NCBI GenBank assembly: GCA_965227945.1
Contig: CBDDGQ010000006.1
Span: 3,472,001 to 3,536,000 of the forward strand
Direction: 5' to 3'
DNA from: Azorhizobium sp965227945
GTDB lineage: Bacteria > Pseudomonadota > Alphaproteobacteria > Rhizobiales > Xanthobacteraceae
Length of the DNA: 64,000 bases
Shown: positions 29,101-36,957 of the stretch, in pieces
How the letters are laid out: each line of letters opens with the position of its first letter
Position numbering within the stretch: position 1 is the first letter of the stretch
The notes under the pieces: generated by a model
Database searches by the model: none
What the model was told of the DNA's origin: nothing
Seen by the model: only the letters and a program-made list of their open reading frames with translations
Position numbers and translations under genes: made by a program

Positions 29101-29376
29101 ATAGGCGGCGCGGTCGGTCGGGTAGACAAGCAGCGACATGCCATCGACAAGGTCGAGCCGGCACCCGACCACCAGCCGCACCGGCGGAACATCCTCCGGA
29201 AGCTCGCACGACGCCTTGAAGGCCTGGACGACGCCGGCAAGGCTGTTGCGATCGACGACGGCCAGCGCCTCGATACCGAGGGCGCTCGCCTGCGCGAACA
29301 GGTCCGCACAGCTGCTCGCCCCGCGCAGGAACGAGAAATGGGATGTAACCTGAAGCTCGGCATATCGCGGTTTCAT
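26182..29376 (-). CDS. dnaE2: Error-prone DNA polymerase DnaE2
   Basis: 1064 aa. The N-terminal PHP domain starts YAELQVTSHFSFLRGASSCADLFAQA. The polymerase palm carries the catalytic aspartates in PPDIDVDFEHERREEVIQW (~388) and FMKVDVLALGML (~555). HhH and OB-fold regions follow (PLPLFSAA..., TAGIVLVRQQPGSAKGVIFVTMEDE). It is the translesion polymerase of the ImuA-ImuB-DnaE2 mutasome, which copies damaged DNA during the SOS response. Its ATG overlaps the imuB stop (ATGA), so the three genes are one operon. It is convergent with the hydrolase. Confidence 0.96.
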   Translation of the reverse strand: MKPRYAELQVTSHFSFLRGASSCADLFAQASALGIEALAVVDRNSLAGVVQAFKASCELPEDVPPVRLVVGCRLDLVDGMSLLVYPTDRAAYGRLCRLLTIGKKKAGKGKCHLDWSDVVDWNEGLLAVLVPDEAGETAAFHLRRLREHFRDRCYLALTLRRRPNDQLRLFDLSNLAARHGVPTVVTNDVLYHEPARRMLQDIVTCIRHNVAIDNAGFLRERHADRYLKPPEEMHRLFKRYPEALRRTLEIVERCRFSLDELKYQYPDEKEYSHLTPQEALEKYTWEGAARRYPGGVPETVRDKLLYELRLIEKMEYAPYFLTVNSIVHHARNLPVPILCQGRGSAANSAVCFVLGITAIDPMENGSLLFERFVSEQRGEPPDIDVDFEHERREEVIQWIYDTYGTDRSALCATVIRYRSRAAMRDVGRALGMPEDVLKALSSQVWGWSHDLPQGHANAVGLNVDDRRIRLLFELARQLLNAPRHLSQHPGGFVLTRDRLDDLVPIEPATMDKRQVIEWDKDDIEYLNFMKVDVLALGMLTCMRRAFDFLQEHKGESYTLATIPAGDAATYEMISKADTIGTFQIESRAQMSMLPRLKPKEFYDIVIQVAIVRPGPIQGDMVHPYLRRRQGLEKVEYPKAAFEKVLKRTLGVPLFQEQAMQVAIECAGFEPGRADQLRRAMATFKQTGGVDKFRDELTNGMVGKGYTRDFAERMCRQLEGFGSYGFPESHAYSFAIIAYASAWMKCHHPEIFCAALLNSQPMGFYAPAQIVRDAREHGVEVRPVCVNASRWDCTLEPAEAGRLAVRLGLRLVKGLDNKEMARFVAEKGEEPFASVDDLWRRTKLASDTLVRLAEADAFRPSLALSRREALWALRGLRDEPLPLFSAAAEREAAVVPELTEPVVTLRPMVAGGEVVEDYGRVGLTLRAHPVSFLRESLARRRLLSCADATRLRDRQKVETAGIVLVRQQPGSAKGVIFVTMEDETGIANLVVWRKVFLAYRPIVMSAPMIAVKGYIQREGEVVHIVAQHLTDLSADFATIGRRGDAAQPETREAVQTIRVKSRDFH

Positions 29377-30896
29377 GCGAAAATCCCGTGCAGAAACCAG
29401 CGACCGGCCCCGCTTGCCGCCTGCTCTTCATTGCCGGAGCGGAAGAGCCAGAAGCGCGCTCCCTCGGCGTCTTCCACCTGGAAATAATCCCGCACGGCCG
29501 CCAGTTCCGCATCGCGCTTCCACCATTCGCCGAAGATGCGCTCCGGCCCATCGGCCCGCTTGACCAGCCGCCGCACGCCCCGCCAGGTGAAGGAGGCGGG
29601 TGGATGGTCGGGCAGGAGCGCCATGACCTCGACCGGCTCCGGCCGGGCCAGAAGGCGCGCAGGACGCGGCCAGCGGCTTGGCCAGGTCACCCCGGTTTCG
29701 GGCGAAAGCGGCGGAATGCGGCGGAAGGAACGTTCCGGCACGTCGCTTTCGACCGGGGCGATGCGGTAGAGGCGCGCGGCACCGATGCGGTTGACGATCA
29801 CGTCGACAAGGCCGGCAAGGTCCGCTTCCTCCGCCTCGATCAAGGAGGAGACGGCCTGCTGCAGGACGAGCGGTTCGGCCAGCGTCGCGGTCAGGTCCAT
29901 GATCTCGATGCCGAAGCCGGGATCGATCGTCTCGATACGGTCCGTCAGGAGACGGATGAGCTGTCTTTCGTCGCGCACGGCCCGTGCCGTGCCGATACGG
30001 ATCGCCTGGAGGGAATTGTCGACACGATGGAAGAGGAGATCGAGCCGGCGGGCACCGAGACCGCGTTTTTCCAGCGCCGCACAGAGATCGTGCACGAGGC
30101 TGGCCGTGTAGCGCGCGATGGTTTCGGGTGCGCCGATCGGCTCGCCGAAAATCTTCCGGACGGTGACGAGCTCCGGGTCGCGCAGCGGATCGACGGGTTC
30201 CGAAATCCGGCCCTGGAGCTGGTCGAGCCGGCGGCCGAGAAGCGGGCCGAAGCGCAGGACGAGCGGCGCGCGCGGCACGGCCAGCACCTCACCGATCGTA
30301 GAGAAGCCGAGCACGTGGAGACCAGCCACCGTTTCCGGCGCTATCCGCAATCCCGTGACCGGCAAGGGCGACACGGCCTCACCTGCCCTGCCCGGCGGAA
30401 TGATACAGACAGGATCGGCGAGGAAGCGGGCGGCGGCATGGGCCGCGCCCCAGCTGTCGGCGATGGCAGCGCGGGCAAAGATGCCGGAGGCGGCAAGACG
30501 ATTGACGAGGCCGGTCAGCATGTGCGCTTCGCCGCCATGCAGGTGATCGGCACCGGTCGTATCGATAACGAGACCGTCGGGCGCGTCCGGGGCGACGATG
30601 GGTGCATAGTGCTGCAGCGCCCAGAGCGCGAGGCGGCCCAAGGCGGCGGCATCGGCCACGGGGTCGGCCGGCATGGTGAGGACCCCGGGCAGCAGCGCAT
30701 GGGCCTTGGTGAGCGGCATGCCGACGCGCAGGCCCGCCTGCTCGGCCGGCCGGCTCACCGCCGTCAGGATGCGGCGCGCGCCGTCACGGCCGACAAGCAC
30801 GAGCCGGCTATCCGGCGGCGGCGCCGAAGTGCCGAGCGCCCGCCGCAGGCGATCGATCGGCCAGCCGGGAAGAAAAAGCGATACGACCCTCGGCAT
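29373..30896 (-). CDS. imuB: ImuB, Y-family polymerase-like mutasome subunit
   Basis: 507 aa from ATG 30896 (MPRVVSLFLPGWPIDRLRRA), the usual ImuB start; six extra codons upstream are unlikely. It has a Y-family fold with GLVIDTTGADHLHGGE (~115) where active Y polymerases carry their acidic site. ImuB proteins are catalytically inactive and bridge DnaE2 to the beta-clamp. It overlaps imuA by 89 bp and dnaE2 by 4 bp. Confidence 0.93.
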   Translation of the reverse strand: MPRVVSLFLPGWPIDRLRRALGTSAPPPDSRLVLVGRDGARRILTAVSRPAEQAGLRVGMPLTKAHALLPGVLTMPADPVADAAALGRLALWALQHYAPIVAPDAPDGLVIDTTGADHLHGGEAHMLTGLVNRLAASGIFARAAIADSWGAAHAAARFLADPVCIIPPGRAGEAVSPLPVTGLRIAPETVAGLHVLGFSTIGEVLAVPRAPLVLRFGPLLGRRLDQLQGRISEPVDPLRDPELVTVRKIFGEPIGAPETIARYTASLVHDLCAALEKRGLGARRLDLLFHRVDNSLQAIRIGTARAVRDERQLIRLLTDRIETIDPGFGIEIMDLTATLAEPLVLQQAVSSLIEAEEADLAGLVDVIVNRIGAARLYRIAPVESDVPERSFRRIPPLSPETGVTWPSRWPRPARLLARPEPVEVMALLPDHPPASFTWRGVRRLVKRADGPERIFGEWWKRDAELAAVRDYFQVEDAEGARFWLFRSGNEEQAASGAGRWFLHGIFA

Positions 30897-31569
30897 CGGT
30901 GGCCTCCACATCAAAGTCCGCCGCCTCGCCGGCCCGGCAACGGGCCAGTTTCAGCAGCCATTGCGCCCGGCCGATGCCGGGCACGGGAAGGGAAACGGAG
31001 GGCCGCATATAGACCCGCCAGCGCGTCACCGCGGCGGAGGGCTGCGCAAGGGCTTCCGTCTCCTTGCGGTGGCGGAAGCGGCGCAGGGCAAGACCGAGCG
31101 TGCCGCCGGCCTCCGCGGCAAGCTGCAGGCGGCGCGAGGCGGTCATCGACAGGCGCGCCACCTCGGCAATGACGGCCCCGAGCCCGCCATGGCGCAGCCC
31201 CTCTTCGAAACAGAGGAGCAGGCTCTTCTCGTCACCCGCCTCCACATAGAGGACACGGCCCGGCGCAAGCCCCGCCTGCGCCAGCGCCGGCGCGAAAAGA
31301 TCTGGCCGCGTCAGGCACCAGAGCACCTGCCCCTTGGTGCGCGCGGCGATGCCGGCGGCAAAGAGCATGGCGGCGCTGGCCTCGACGGCATCGTCACCGC
31401 CACCGCAGATCTCGTGCAGGCTGGCCAGCGCCAGCCCGCCGCCCGGCAGCCGCTCGTCGATTTCGGGCACACCGAAGGGCAGCACCGCCCGGTCGCGCTG
31501 GGCGCGGCCGTCGAACTGCCGGATGCGGTCGCGCAGGTCCGCGACAACGGCATGGGCGGAGGCGGACAT
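30808..31569 (-). CDS. imuA: ImuA, RecA-like mutasome subunit
   Basis: 253 aa from ATG 31569 (MSASAHAVVADLRDRIRQFD). A longer frame reaches 31620 but would place codons inside the LexA box, which argues for the shorter start. The RecA/SulA-like core is recognisable (VLPFGVPEIDERLPGGGLALASLHEICG; LWCLTRPDLFAPALAQAGL). ImuA acts with ImuB and DnaE2 in damage-induced mutagenesis. First gene of the operon. Confidence 0.93.
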   Translation of the reverse strand: MSASAHAVVADLRDRIRQFDGRAQRDRAVLPFGVPEIDERLPGGGLALASLHEICGGGDDAVEASAAMLFAAGIAARTKGQVLWCLTRPDLFAPALAQAGLAPGRVLYVEAGDEKSLLLCFEEGLRHGGLGAVIAEVARLSMTASRRLQLAAEAGGTLGLALRRFRHRKETEALAQPSAAVTRWRVYMRPSVSLPVPGIGRAQWLLKLARCRAGEAADFDVEATDAEGRIAFSSRLADRSPAAGARHFGAAAG

Positions 31570-31601
31570 CGGCTTGGCAGCTCCCGGTTGAAAGGCTATA
31601 T

Positions 31602-31616
31602 GTTCTCTTTTTGTTC
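31602..31616 (-). promoter_or_regulatory. LexA (SOS) box of the imuA operon
   Basis: GTTCTCTTTTTGTTC fits the alphaproteobacterial SOS box GTTC-N7-GTTC exactly, 33 bp upstream of the imuA start. LexA repression and DNA-damage induction of imuA-imuB-dnaE2 is established in this class. The box also lies upstream of the divergent DUF883 gene. Confidence 0.88.
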
Positions 31617-31743
31617 TCAAATTCCGTAAGAGTCAATCGCCTGATCGCGCCGGAAAGATCACAGTTTGAATCATCGGCGGGAACCAAGTGGCGCGGCAAA
31701 AGTTCTCCCTTTCGCCATTCCATCAAATCCAGGAGACATGTCC

Positions 31744-32049
31744 ATGGCTGACGAAAAGAGCACCGGAAAGCGTACGCTCGGCGTCGTTGAGGGGCGCGAC
31801 AGCATTTCGGAAGACGCCCGCGCGGCAGCGGCGGAAGCGACGGTGAACGAGCAGATCGAGGCCCTGAAGGCGGAAATCAGCCGGCTGAAGGAATCCGCAG
31901 GGCTGATCGCCGAAGGAACCGGCCAGCTGGCGGTCGCCAAGGCGGAATCGCTGCGTGACGAGGTGCGCCAGACCATTCAGGCCAACCCGCTCGCCGCGCT
32001 GGCCGGCGCCGCCTTCATCGGTTATCTCTTCGGTCTTCGCCACCGGTGA
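31744..32049 (+). CDS. DUF883 family small membrane-anchored protein
   Basis: 101 aa from ATG 31744, 8 bases after AGGAG; the ATG at 31738 is too close to that site. The hydrophilic coiled-coil-prone part (EATVNEQIEALKAEISRLKESAG) is followed by a single C-terminal membrane helix with the ElaB/YqjD-like ending (NPLAALAGAAFIGYLFGLRHR). Relatives in E. coli associate with ribosomes or stress responses in stationary phase. It is divergent from imuA. Confidence 0.75.
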   Translation: MADEKSTGKRTLGVVEGRDSISEDARAAAAEATVNEQIEALKAEISRLKESAGLIAEGTGQLAVAKAESLRDEVRQTIQANPLAALAGAAFIGYLFGLRHR

Positions 32050-32116
32050 CATGCGTGCCCGGGGATACGGGGAAAACCAGGGAAACCCGCGTCTTGCCCC
32101 CGTTTCCTCACAGCAT

Positions 32117-32143
32117 GAAAAAGCCCGGCCAAGCCGGGCTTTT
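32117..32143. terminator. Bidirectional Rho-independent terminator
   Basis: Stem AGCCCGGC (32122-32129) pairs with GCCGGGCT (32133-32140) over a 3-base loop, with A-run on the left and T-run on the right, so it works on both strands. It separates the two convergent DUF883-type genes. Confidence 0.85.
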
Positions 32144-32149
32144 GTCGGT

Positions 32150-32476
32150 TCAGAACCAGCGCTGCCGGCGCGGCGGTTCGCTTTCAAGCGAGCCGAGCAG
32201 ATAGCCGAGGACGACACCGGCAAGGCCTGCGGTCAAGACGACCGTGGAGAGTGCCGCGGGATGCTCGCGCGCCGCCTGCGCAACGGCGGCACCTTCGTTG
32301 CGCACATATTTCGTTGCCGAACGAACGGCCGGGCGAGCAGCCTCCACGGCATTCCCGGCGCGGTCGCGGATGGTCTCATAGGCATCGCTGCCGCGCTCGC
32401 CAAGGTCCTTCTGGAGCTGGGCGATCTCTGCGCGCAGGGCGGAAATCTGGGATTGGACGTCGTTGGTGCTTGCCAT
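32150..32476 (-). CDS. DUF883-like small protein with C-terminal membrane helix
   Basis: 108 aa. N-terminal coiled coil (QSQISALRAEIAQLQKDLGERG), middle amphipathic stretch, then the hydrophobic segment AALSTVVLTAGLAGVVLGYLLG and an Arg-rich end. It has the same architecture as the plus-strand gene across the terminator, but the sequences differ, so they are diverged paralogues. Probably an inner-membrane-associated stress protein. Confidence 0.68.
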   Translation of the reverse strand: MASTNDVQSQISALRAEIAQLQKDLGERGSDAYETIRDRAGNAVEAARPAVRSATKYVRNEGAAVAQAAREHPAALSTVVLTAGLAGVVLGYLLGSLESEPPRRQRWF

Positions 32477-32564
32477 TGCGGTCTCCCGTTACAGTCTCTT
32501 GTCAGCAATAGAGACCGAACGGTTTTCGCGCGGCTTGGTTCCCGGCGGCCGGGCGTTTTGCCCC

Positions 32565-33584
32565 TCAGCCCGCCTGGCGGCGGCCGTCGCGGCGGATCTG
32601 CGAGGGCGTATCGCCGAAGGCGGCACGGAAGCGGCGGGTGAAGTGCGACAGGCTTTCGAAACCGGTCTCGAGCGCGATCTCGATCAACGGTTTGTTGGTG
32701 CGCATCACCATGGTGAGCGCGGCGGCCATGCGGATCTTCATGTAGATCGCGCTCGGCGAAGCCCCCATATCGCCCTCGAACAGCCGCTCGAGCTGGCGGC
32801 GGGAGACGCCCGTCATGGTGGCGATGCTGTCGATCGACAGGAGGTCCTCGGTGTGCTGTTCCATCATCATGATGGCGAGGTGAACGCGCCGGTCGCGGGC
32901 TTCAAGGCCGAGCGGGTTGCGCGGCTGTACGTCGGTCGCATCGCGCCGGTGGCGGATCTGCAGGATTTCCAGCGCATTGCGCTCGGCCGCCTCACCGACG
33001 TGGTGGCGCACGAGCGTTGCGGCAAGATCGGCAACGCTGCTGCCGCCGGCACAGGTGGCAACCTTGCCGTCAAAACGGAAGATCTGCTCCGACGTCGCCT
33101 CGATATCGGGAAAACGGCCGCGGAAATCACGGTGGTGCAGCCAGCTGACGCAGGCCGTATGCCCCTTGAGGAGGCCCGCCTCGGCCAGGATGAAGCTGCC
33201 CGTACAGAGGCCGATCAGCCCGACGCCGGCCTGGGCCGCCTTGCGCAGATAGGCCTGGGCATAGCTGTCTATGGGCTCTTCCACCGACAGGAGACCGCCG
33301 ACGACGGCAATGTAGTCGAAACAGGAGGGATCGGCGAAGGGCGCGGTCGGGGCGACCTGGATGCCGCTCGACGAGGTGATGAAGTTGCGCGTGCTGCTCA
33401 AAACGTCCCAGTCACAATGGACGCGGCGCGAGCGATCCTCGCTGTCGCTGGCCAGCCGCAGCGTATCGACGAACAGCGCGAAGGCGGACAGGGTGAAACT
33501 TTTCGACAGGATGAAGCCGACGCGCAGCGCCTTCGGCGCCAGGGCACCGTTCATCTCCTTCGACGTCCGAACATCTGCCGCCAT
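32565..33584 (-). CDS. GlxA-type AraC family transcriptional regulator
   Basis: 339 aa from ATG 33584, preceded by GGGAGAGC; the frame is open 53 codons further but with no family sequence. The N-terminal DJ-1/PfpI (class I amidotransferase-like) domain runs ~17-190 with GLIGLCTGSFILAEAGLL (nucleophile-elbow cysteine present). The C-terminal AraC double helix-turn-helix is ~235-330 (SIATMTGVSRRQLERLFE; IALETGFESLSHFTRRFRAAFG). Family members often control betaine, carnitine or arginine catabolism. The target here is unknown. Confidence 0.88.
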   Translation of the reverse strand: MAADVRTSKEMNGALAPKALRVGFILSKSFTLSAFALFVDTLRLASDSEDRSRRVHCDWDVLSSTRNFITSSSGIQVAPTAPFADPSCFDYIAVVGGLLSVEEPIDSYAQAYLRKAAQAGVGLIGLCTGSFILAEAGLLKGHTACVSWLHHRDFRGRFPDIEATSEQIFRFDGKVATCAGGSSVADLAATLVRHHVGEAAERNALEILQIRHRRDATDVQPRNPLGLEARDRRVHLAIMMMEQHTEDLLSIDSIATMTGVSRRQLERLFEGDMGASPSAIYMKIRMAAALTMVMRTNKPLIEIALETGFESLSHFTRRFRAAFGDTPSQIRRDGRRQAG

Positions 33585-33714
33585 CCAGCTCTCCCAGGCC
33601 GTTCCGCCCGACACTATCGCCGAAGGCACGAGCCGCTGGCAAGAGCCATAGCAGATTTCACCCGCCACCTCCATTCCCCGAACGCCGCGGGCTGCCGGTC
33701 CCGGGCAGCTTTCG

Positions 33715-34587
33715 CTACCGCGCGAATTTGCGCGCGCCGGCAACGCACAGCACGATGGCGAGCGTCGTGACCAGCATCAACGGGCTCACACGCTCATGCA
33801 GCAGGCCGGCGGCAAGCAGGAGACCGAAGAAGGGCTGGAGCAGCTGTAGCTGCCCCACGGCCGCGATGCCGCCAAGCGCAAGGCCCCGATACCAGAAGAC
33901 GAAACCGATCAGCATGCTGAAGACCGAGACATAGGCAAGCCCCGCCCAGGCGGCGCCGTCAATGCCGGAGAATGTCGCGGGCAGCGAGAAGAGGGCGATC
34001 ACCGCCATCAACGGCAGAGAGAGGATCAGCGCCCAGGAGATGACCTGCCAGCCGCCGAGCGTGCGCGAAAGTTTTGCCCCTTCCGCATAGCCCAGACCAC
34101 AGGCGATGATGGCGGCGACCATCAGCAGGTCGCCGACGAGCGAGACGTCCCCGCCCGAACTCAGCGCGAAGCCCACCACCGTGGCGCTGCCGATGCCGGA
34201 AAACAGCCAGAACAGCAGCTTCGGCCGCTCTCCGCCGCGCAGGACGCCGAAAAAGGCAGTCGCCAACGGCAGCAGCCCGACGAAGACGATGGAATGGGCG
34301 GAGGTGACATATTGCAGCGCCAGCGCCGTCAGTAGCGGAAAACCGACGACGACGCCGAGCGCGACGATCGCCAGCGAAAAGAGCGTGTCGCGCGACGGCT
34401 TCTGCTGGCGCAGAGCAAGGAGCAGCGCCGCACCAAGAAGAGCCGCGATGACCGCACGCGCCGACGTCAGGAACAGCGGCGAGAAATCCGCCACCGCCAC
34501 GCGGGTCGCCGGCAGCGAACCGCTGAAAATGATGACGCCGGTCAGCCCGCTGCCCCAGCCTTCCATGGATGTTCTCATCGATCTCAT
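33715..34587 (-). CDS. EamA/DMT family transporter
   Basis: About 290 aa; ATG 34587 was chosen because AGGAAAGGC precedes it (an open frame reaches 34614). About ten hydrophobic segments form two EamA repeats (e.g. ARAVIAALLGAALLLAL, IVFVGLLPLATAFFGVL, AWAGLAYVSVFSMLIGFVFWYRG, PFFGLLLAAGLLHERVSPLML). Drug/metabolite exporters of this type move amino acids or small metabolites out of the cell. It is divergent from the MocR regulator, the standard arrangement for a MocR-controlled exporter. Confidence 0.85.
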   Translation of the reverse strand: MRSMRTSMEGWGSGLTGVIIFSGSLPATRVAVADFSPLFLTSARAVIAALLGAALLLALRQQKPSRDTLFSLAIVALGVVVGFPLLTALALQYVTSAHSIVFVGLLPLATAFFGVLRGGERPKLLFWLFSGIGSATVVGFALSSGGDVSLVGDLLMVAAIIACGLGYAEGAKLSRTLGGWQVISWALILSLPLMAVIALFSLPATFSGIDGAAWAGLAYVSVFSMLIGFVFWYRGLALGGIAAVGQLQLLQPFFGLLLAAGLLHERVSPLMLVTTLAIVLCVAGARKFAR

Positions 34588-34718
34588 GCCTTTCCTGTGC
34601 AGAGCTGTTGCCATGGAGCGTCAAACCTCTTCCTGACTGACATTGCGGAAGCGGCTTTATTCCAGAGGAACAGTCCTGCCTTCCTAGGCTTGCAAGGCTG
34701 GAAAAGACAGAAACAGTG

Positions 34719-34762
34719 CAGTACAATTTCTCCAAACTGTACCCACATGCAAACCAGTACAA
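34719..34762. promoter_or_regulatory. Repeated CAGTACAA boxes before the MocR gene
   Basis: CAGTACAA occurs at 34719-34726 and 34755-34762 in the same orientation, 36 bp apart, with an oppositely oriented partial copy (ACTGTACC, 34736-34743) between them. MocR/PdxR regulators characteristically bind direct repeats in such divergent intergenic regions. The last box is 13 bp before the mocR ATG. Confidence 0.5.
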
Positions 34763-34774
34763 AAATGAGAAATC

Positions 34775-36175
34775 ATGACTGACACAACACCGCACACGCG
34801 CATTTCGGAGGTCATGGCGACCATCGGCCACCGCATCGCCAGCCGTGCGCTCACGCCGGGTGATCGGTTGCCGTCCATCCGCCGGTTCGCCGCGAGCATG
34901 GGTGTCTCGCCCTCCACCGTCGTGGAGGCCTATGACCGATTGGCGGCGGAAGGGCTGATCCGGGCGCAGCGCGGTTCCGGCTTCTACGTCTCGCAGAGCG
35001 CTCTGCCCCCACTGAAGCTGGCGGAAGCGGCGACACCGAAGGCGCGTGCGGTCGATCCGTTCTGGGTGTCGCGGCAATCGCTCGATGCCGACACAGTGGT
35101 GCTCAAGCCCGGCTGCGGCTGGCTGCCGGCGGACTGGATGCCGGACGAGGCGCTGCGCCGCGCGATCCGCAGCCTTGCGCGCGGCGACAGCGATCTCATC
35201 GCCTACTACGGCAGCACGCGCGGCTCTTCGTTTCTGCGCCGGCTGCTGCTCGGCCGGCTGACGGAGGAAGGCATTGCCGCATGGCCGGATCAGCTGATGC
35301 TGACGAGCACGGGCACGCAGGCGCTCGACCTGATCGGCCGTTTCCTGCTGCGCCCGGGCGACACGGTGCTGGTGGACGACCCCTGCTATTTCAATTTCCA
35401 GGCACTGCTGAAGGCCCACCAGGTGACGGTCATCGGCGTGCCCTATACGCCGTCAGGCCCCGACATCGCCGCCTTCGAGGCCGTGCTCGCGGCAGAGCGG
35501 CCGCGCCTCTATGTGACCAATTCGGCGATCCACAATCCAACGGGCGCTACGCTGTCGCCACAGGTGGCGCACCGGCTGCTAAACGCTGCCGCCGGCAGCG
35601 AGACGATCATCGTCGAGGACGACATCTTTGCCGATTTCGAGCCGGAGCCCTCCACCCGGCTTGCCGCGCTCGACGGGCTCGACCGCGTCATCCGCATCGG
35701 CAGTTTCTCCAAGACACTCTCCGCCTCGGCGCGTTGCGGTTACATCGCCGCGCGGCCGGACTGGATCGAGGGGCTGGTCGATCTGCAGATCGCCACCAAT
35801 TTCGGCGGGCCGAGCCCGATGTCCAGCGAGATCATCGCCCATATGCTTGCCGGCGGTGGTTACCGCAAACATATGGAGGAGCTGCGCCGCAAGCTGGTGC
35901 GCGCCCGGCGCGAGGTGGCGGAACGGCTTTCGCGGCTCGGCATCACGCCCTGGCTCCAGCCGCGCGGCGGCTTCAACCTCTGGTGCCGGCTGCCGGAGGG
36001 GCTGGATTCCAGCGAGATCGCACAGGCAGCCGTTGCTGAGGGTGTCGTGCTGGCCCCCGGCAACGTCTTCAGCGTGTCGCAGAGCGCCGCCGGCTTCATG
36101 CGCTTCAATGTGGCGCACATGCTGGAACCACGCATCTACCAGGTTCTGGCCAATACACTGAAACGCACAGCCTAA
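34775..36175 (+). CDS. MocR/PdxR-type regulator (GntR HTH + aminotransferase-like domain)
   Basis: 466 aa. N-terminal winged helix at ~10-75 (LPSIRRFAASMGVSPSTVVEAYDRLA, GLIRAQRGSGFYV), then a class I aminotransferase fold. The PLP lysine is in RIGSFSKTLSASARCGYI (~312). Such proteins sense amino acids or vitamin B6 through PLP. It is divergent from the EamA exporter, its likely target. It ends convergently with the polyamine-type permease, overlapping by 4 bp. Confidence 0.9.
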   Translation: MTDTTPHTRISEVMATIGHRIASRALTPGDRLPSIRRFAASMGVSPSTVVEAYDRLAAEGLIRAQRGSGFYVSQSALPPLKLAEAATPKARAVDPFWVSRQSLDADTVVLKPGCGWLPADWMPDEALRRAIRSLARGDSDLIAYYGSTRGSSFLRRLLLGRLTEEGIAAWPDQLMLTSTGTQALDLIGRFLLRPGDTVLVDDPCYFNFQALLKAHQVTVIGVPYTPSGPDIAAFEAVLAAERPRLYVTNSAIHNPTGATLSPQVAHRLLNAAAGSETIIVEDDIFADFEPEPSTRLAALDGLDRVIRIGSFSKTLSASARCGYIAARPDWIEGLVDLQIATNFGGPSPMSSEIIAHMLAGGGYRKHMEELRRKLVRARREVAERLSRLGITPWLQPRGGFNLWCRLPEGLDSSEIAQAAVAEGVVLAPGNVFSVSQSAAGFMRFNVAHMLEPRIYQVLANTLKRTA

Positions 36176-36954
36176 CGCCGTTTCGCCAGCATGGAGCGCG
36201 ACAGCACCACGATGAAGCCGATCGCGACCGTCGCGGCGATGAAGAGGAAGGCCGCGGCGGCAATGGCCGGGCTGATATTCTCACGGATGCTGGAGAACAT
36301 CTGCCGGGCCAGCGTGCGCTGGTTGGGGCCGGCGACGAAGAGCGTCAGCACGACCTCGTCGAGCGAGGTCGCGAAGGCGAGCACCGCGCCGGAGAGCACG
36401 CCGGGCATGGCAAGTGGCAGCGTCACGCGCCGGAAGACGGTGGCGGGCGATGCGCCGAGGCTTTGCGCCGCCAGCTCCACTCGCTCGTCGATACCGGCGA
36501 GCGCGCCGGTGACGCTGACCACCACGAAGGGCACGGCGACGACCGTATGGGCGATGATGACGCCGGCATAGCTGTTCGTCAGGCCGAAGCCCGCGAGCAG
36601 CACCTGCATGCCGACGCCGAGCACGACCGCCGGCACCACCATCGGCAGCAGGAACAACGTGCGCATCGAGCCGCGGAAGAAGAGCAGACGGTTGCGCAGC
36701 CCGAGCGAGGCGGCCGTGCCGAGCACCGTGGCAAGCAGCGTCGTGCCCGTACCGATGATCAGGCTGTTGATGATCGCCCGCCGCCAGGCATCGGCGGTGA
36801 ACAGTTCCTCGAACCAGCGCAGCGACCAGGACGGGATCGGATAGGTGAGGATGACGCTCGAGGTGAAGGCGAGCGGCAGGATGGCGATGAGCGGCGCGAC
36901 GAGGAAGAGGATCGCCAGCGTGGCGAAGGTGATCTTGGCGAATTTCATCGACAT
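36172..36954 (-). CDS. ABC transporter permease (PotC type)
   Basis: 260 aa with six predicted helices (ITFATLAILFLVAPLIAILPLA; RTLFLLPMVVPAVVLGVGMQV; IIAHTVVAVPFVVVSVTGAL). The cytoplasmic coupling loop is ELAAQSLGASPATVFRRVTLPLAMPG (~160). Second permease of a spermidine/putrescine-type importer, following the PotB-type gene after 3 bp. Last gene of the operon. Confidence 0.9.
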   Translation of the reverse strand: MSMKFAKITFATLAILFLVAPLIAILPLAFTSSVILTYPIPSWSLRWFEELFTADAWRRAIINSLIIGTGTTLLATVLGTAASLGLRNRLLFFRGSMRTLFLLPMVVPAVVLGVGMQVLLAGFGLTNSYAGVIIAHTVVAVPFVVVSVTGALAGIDERVELAAQSLGASPATVFRRVTLPLAMPGVLSGAVLAFATSLDEVVLTLFVAGPNQRTLARQMFSSIRENISPAIAAAAFLFIAATVAIGFIVVLSRSMLAKRR

Positions 36955-36957
36955 GGC

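Noticed and set aside
31570..31620. Longer imuA start at 31620
   Set aside because: It would put the LexA box inside the coding region; 31569 is the normal start.
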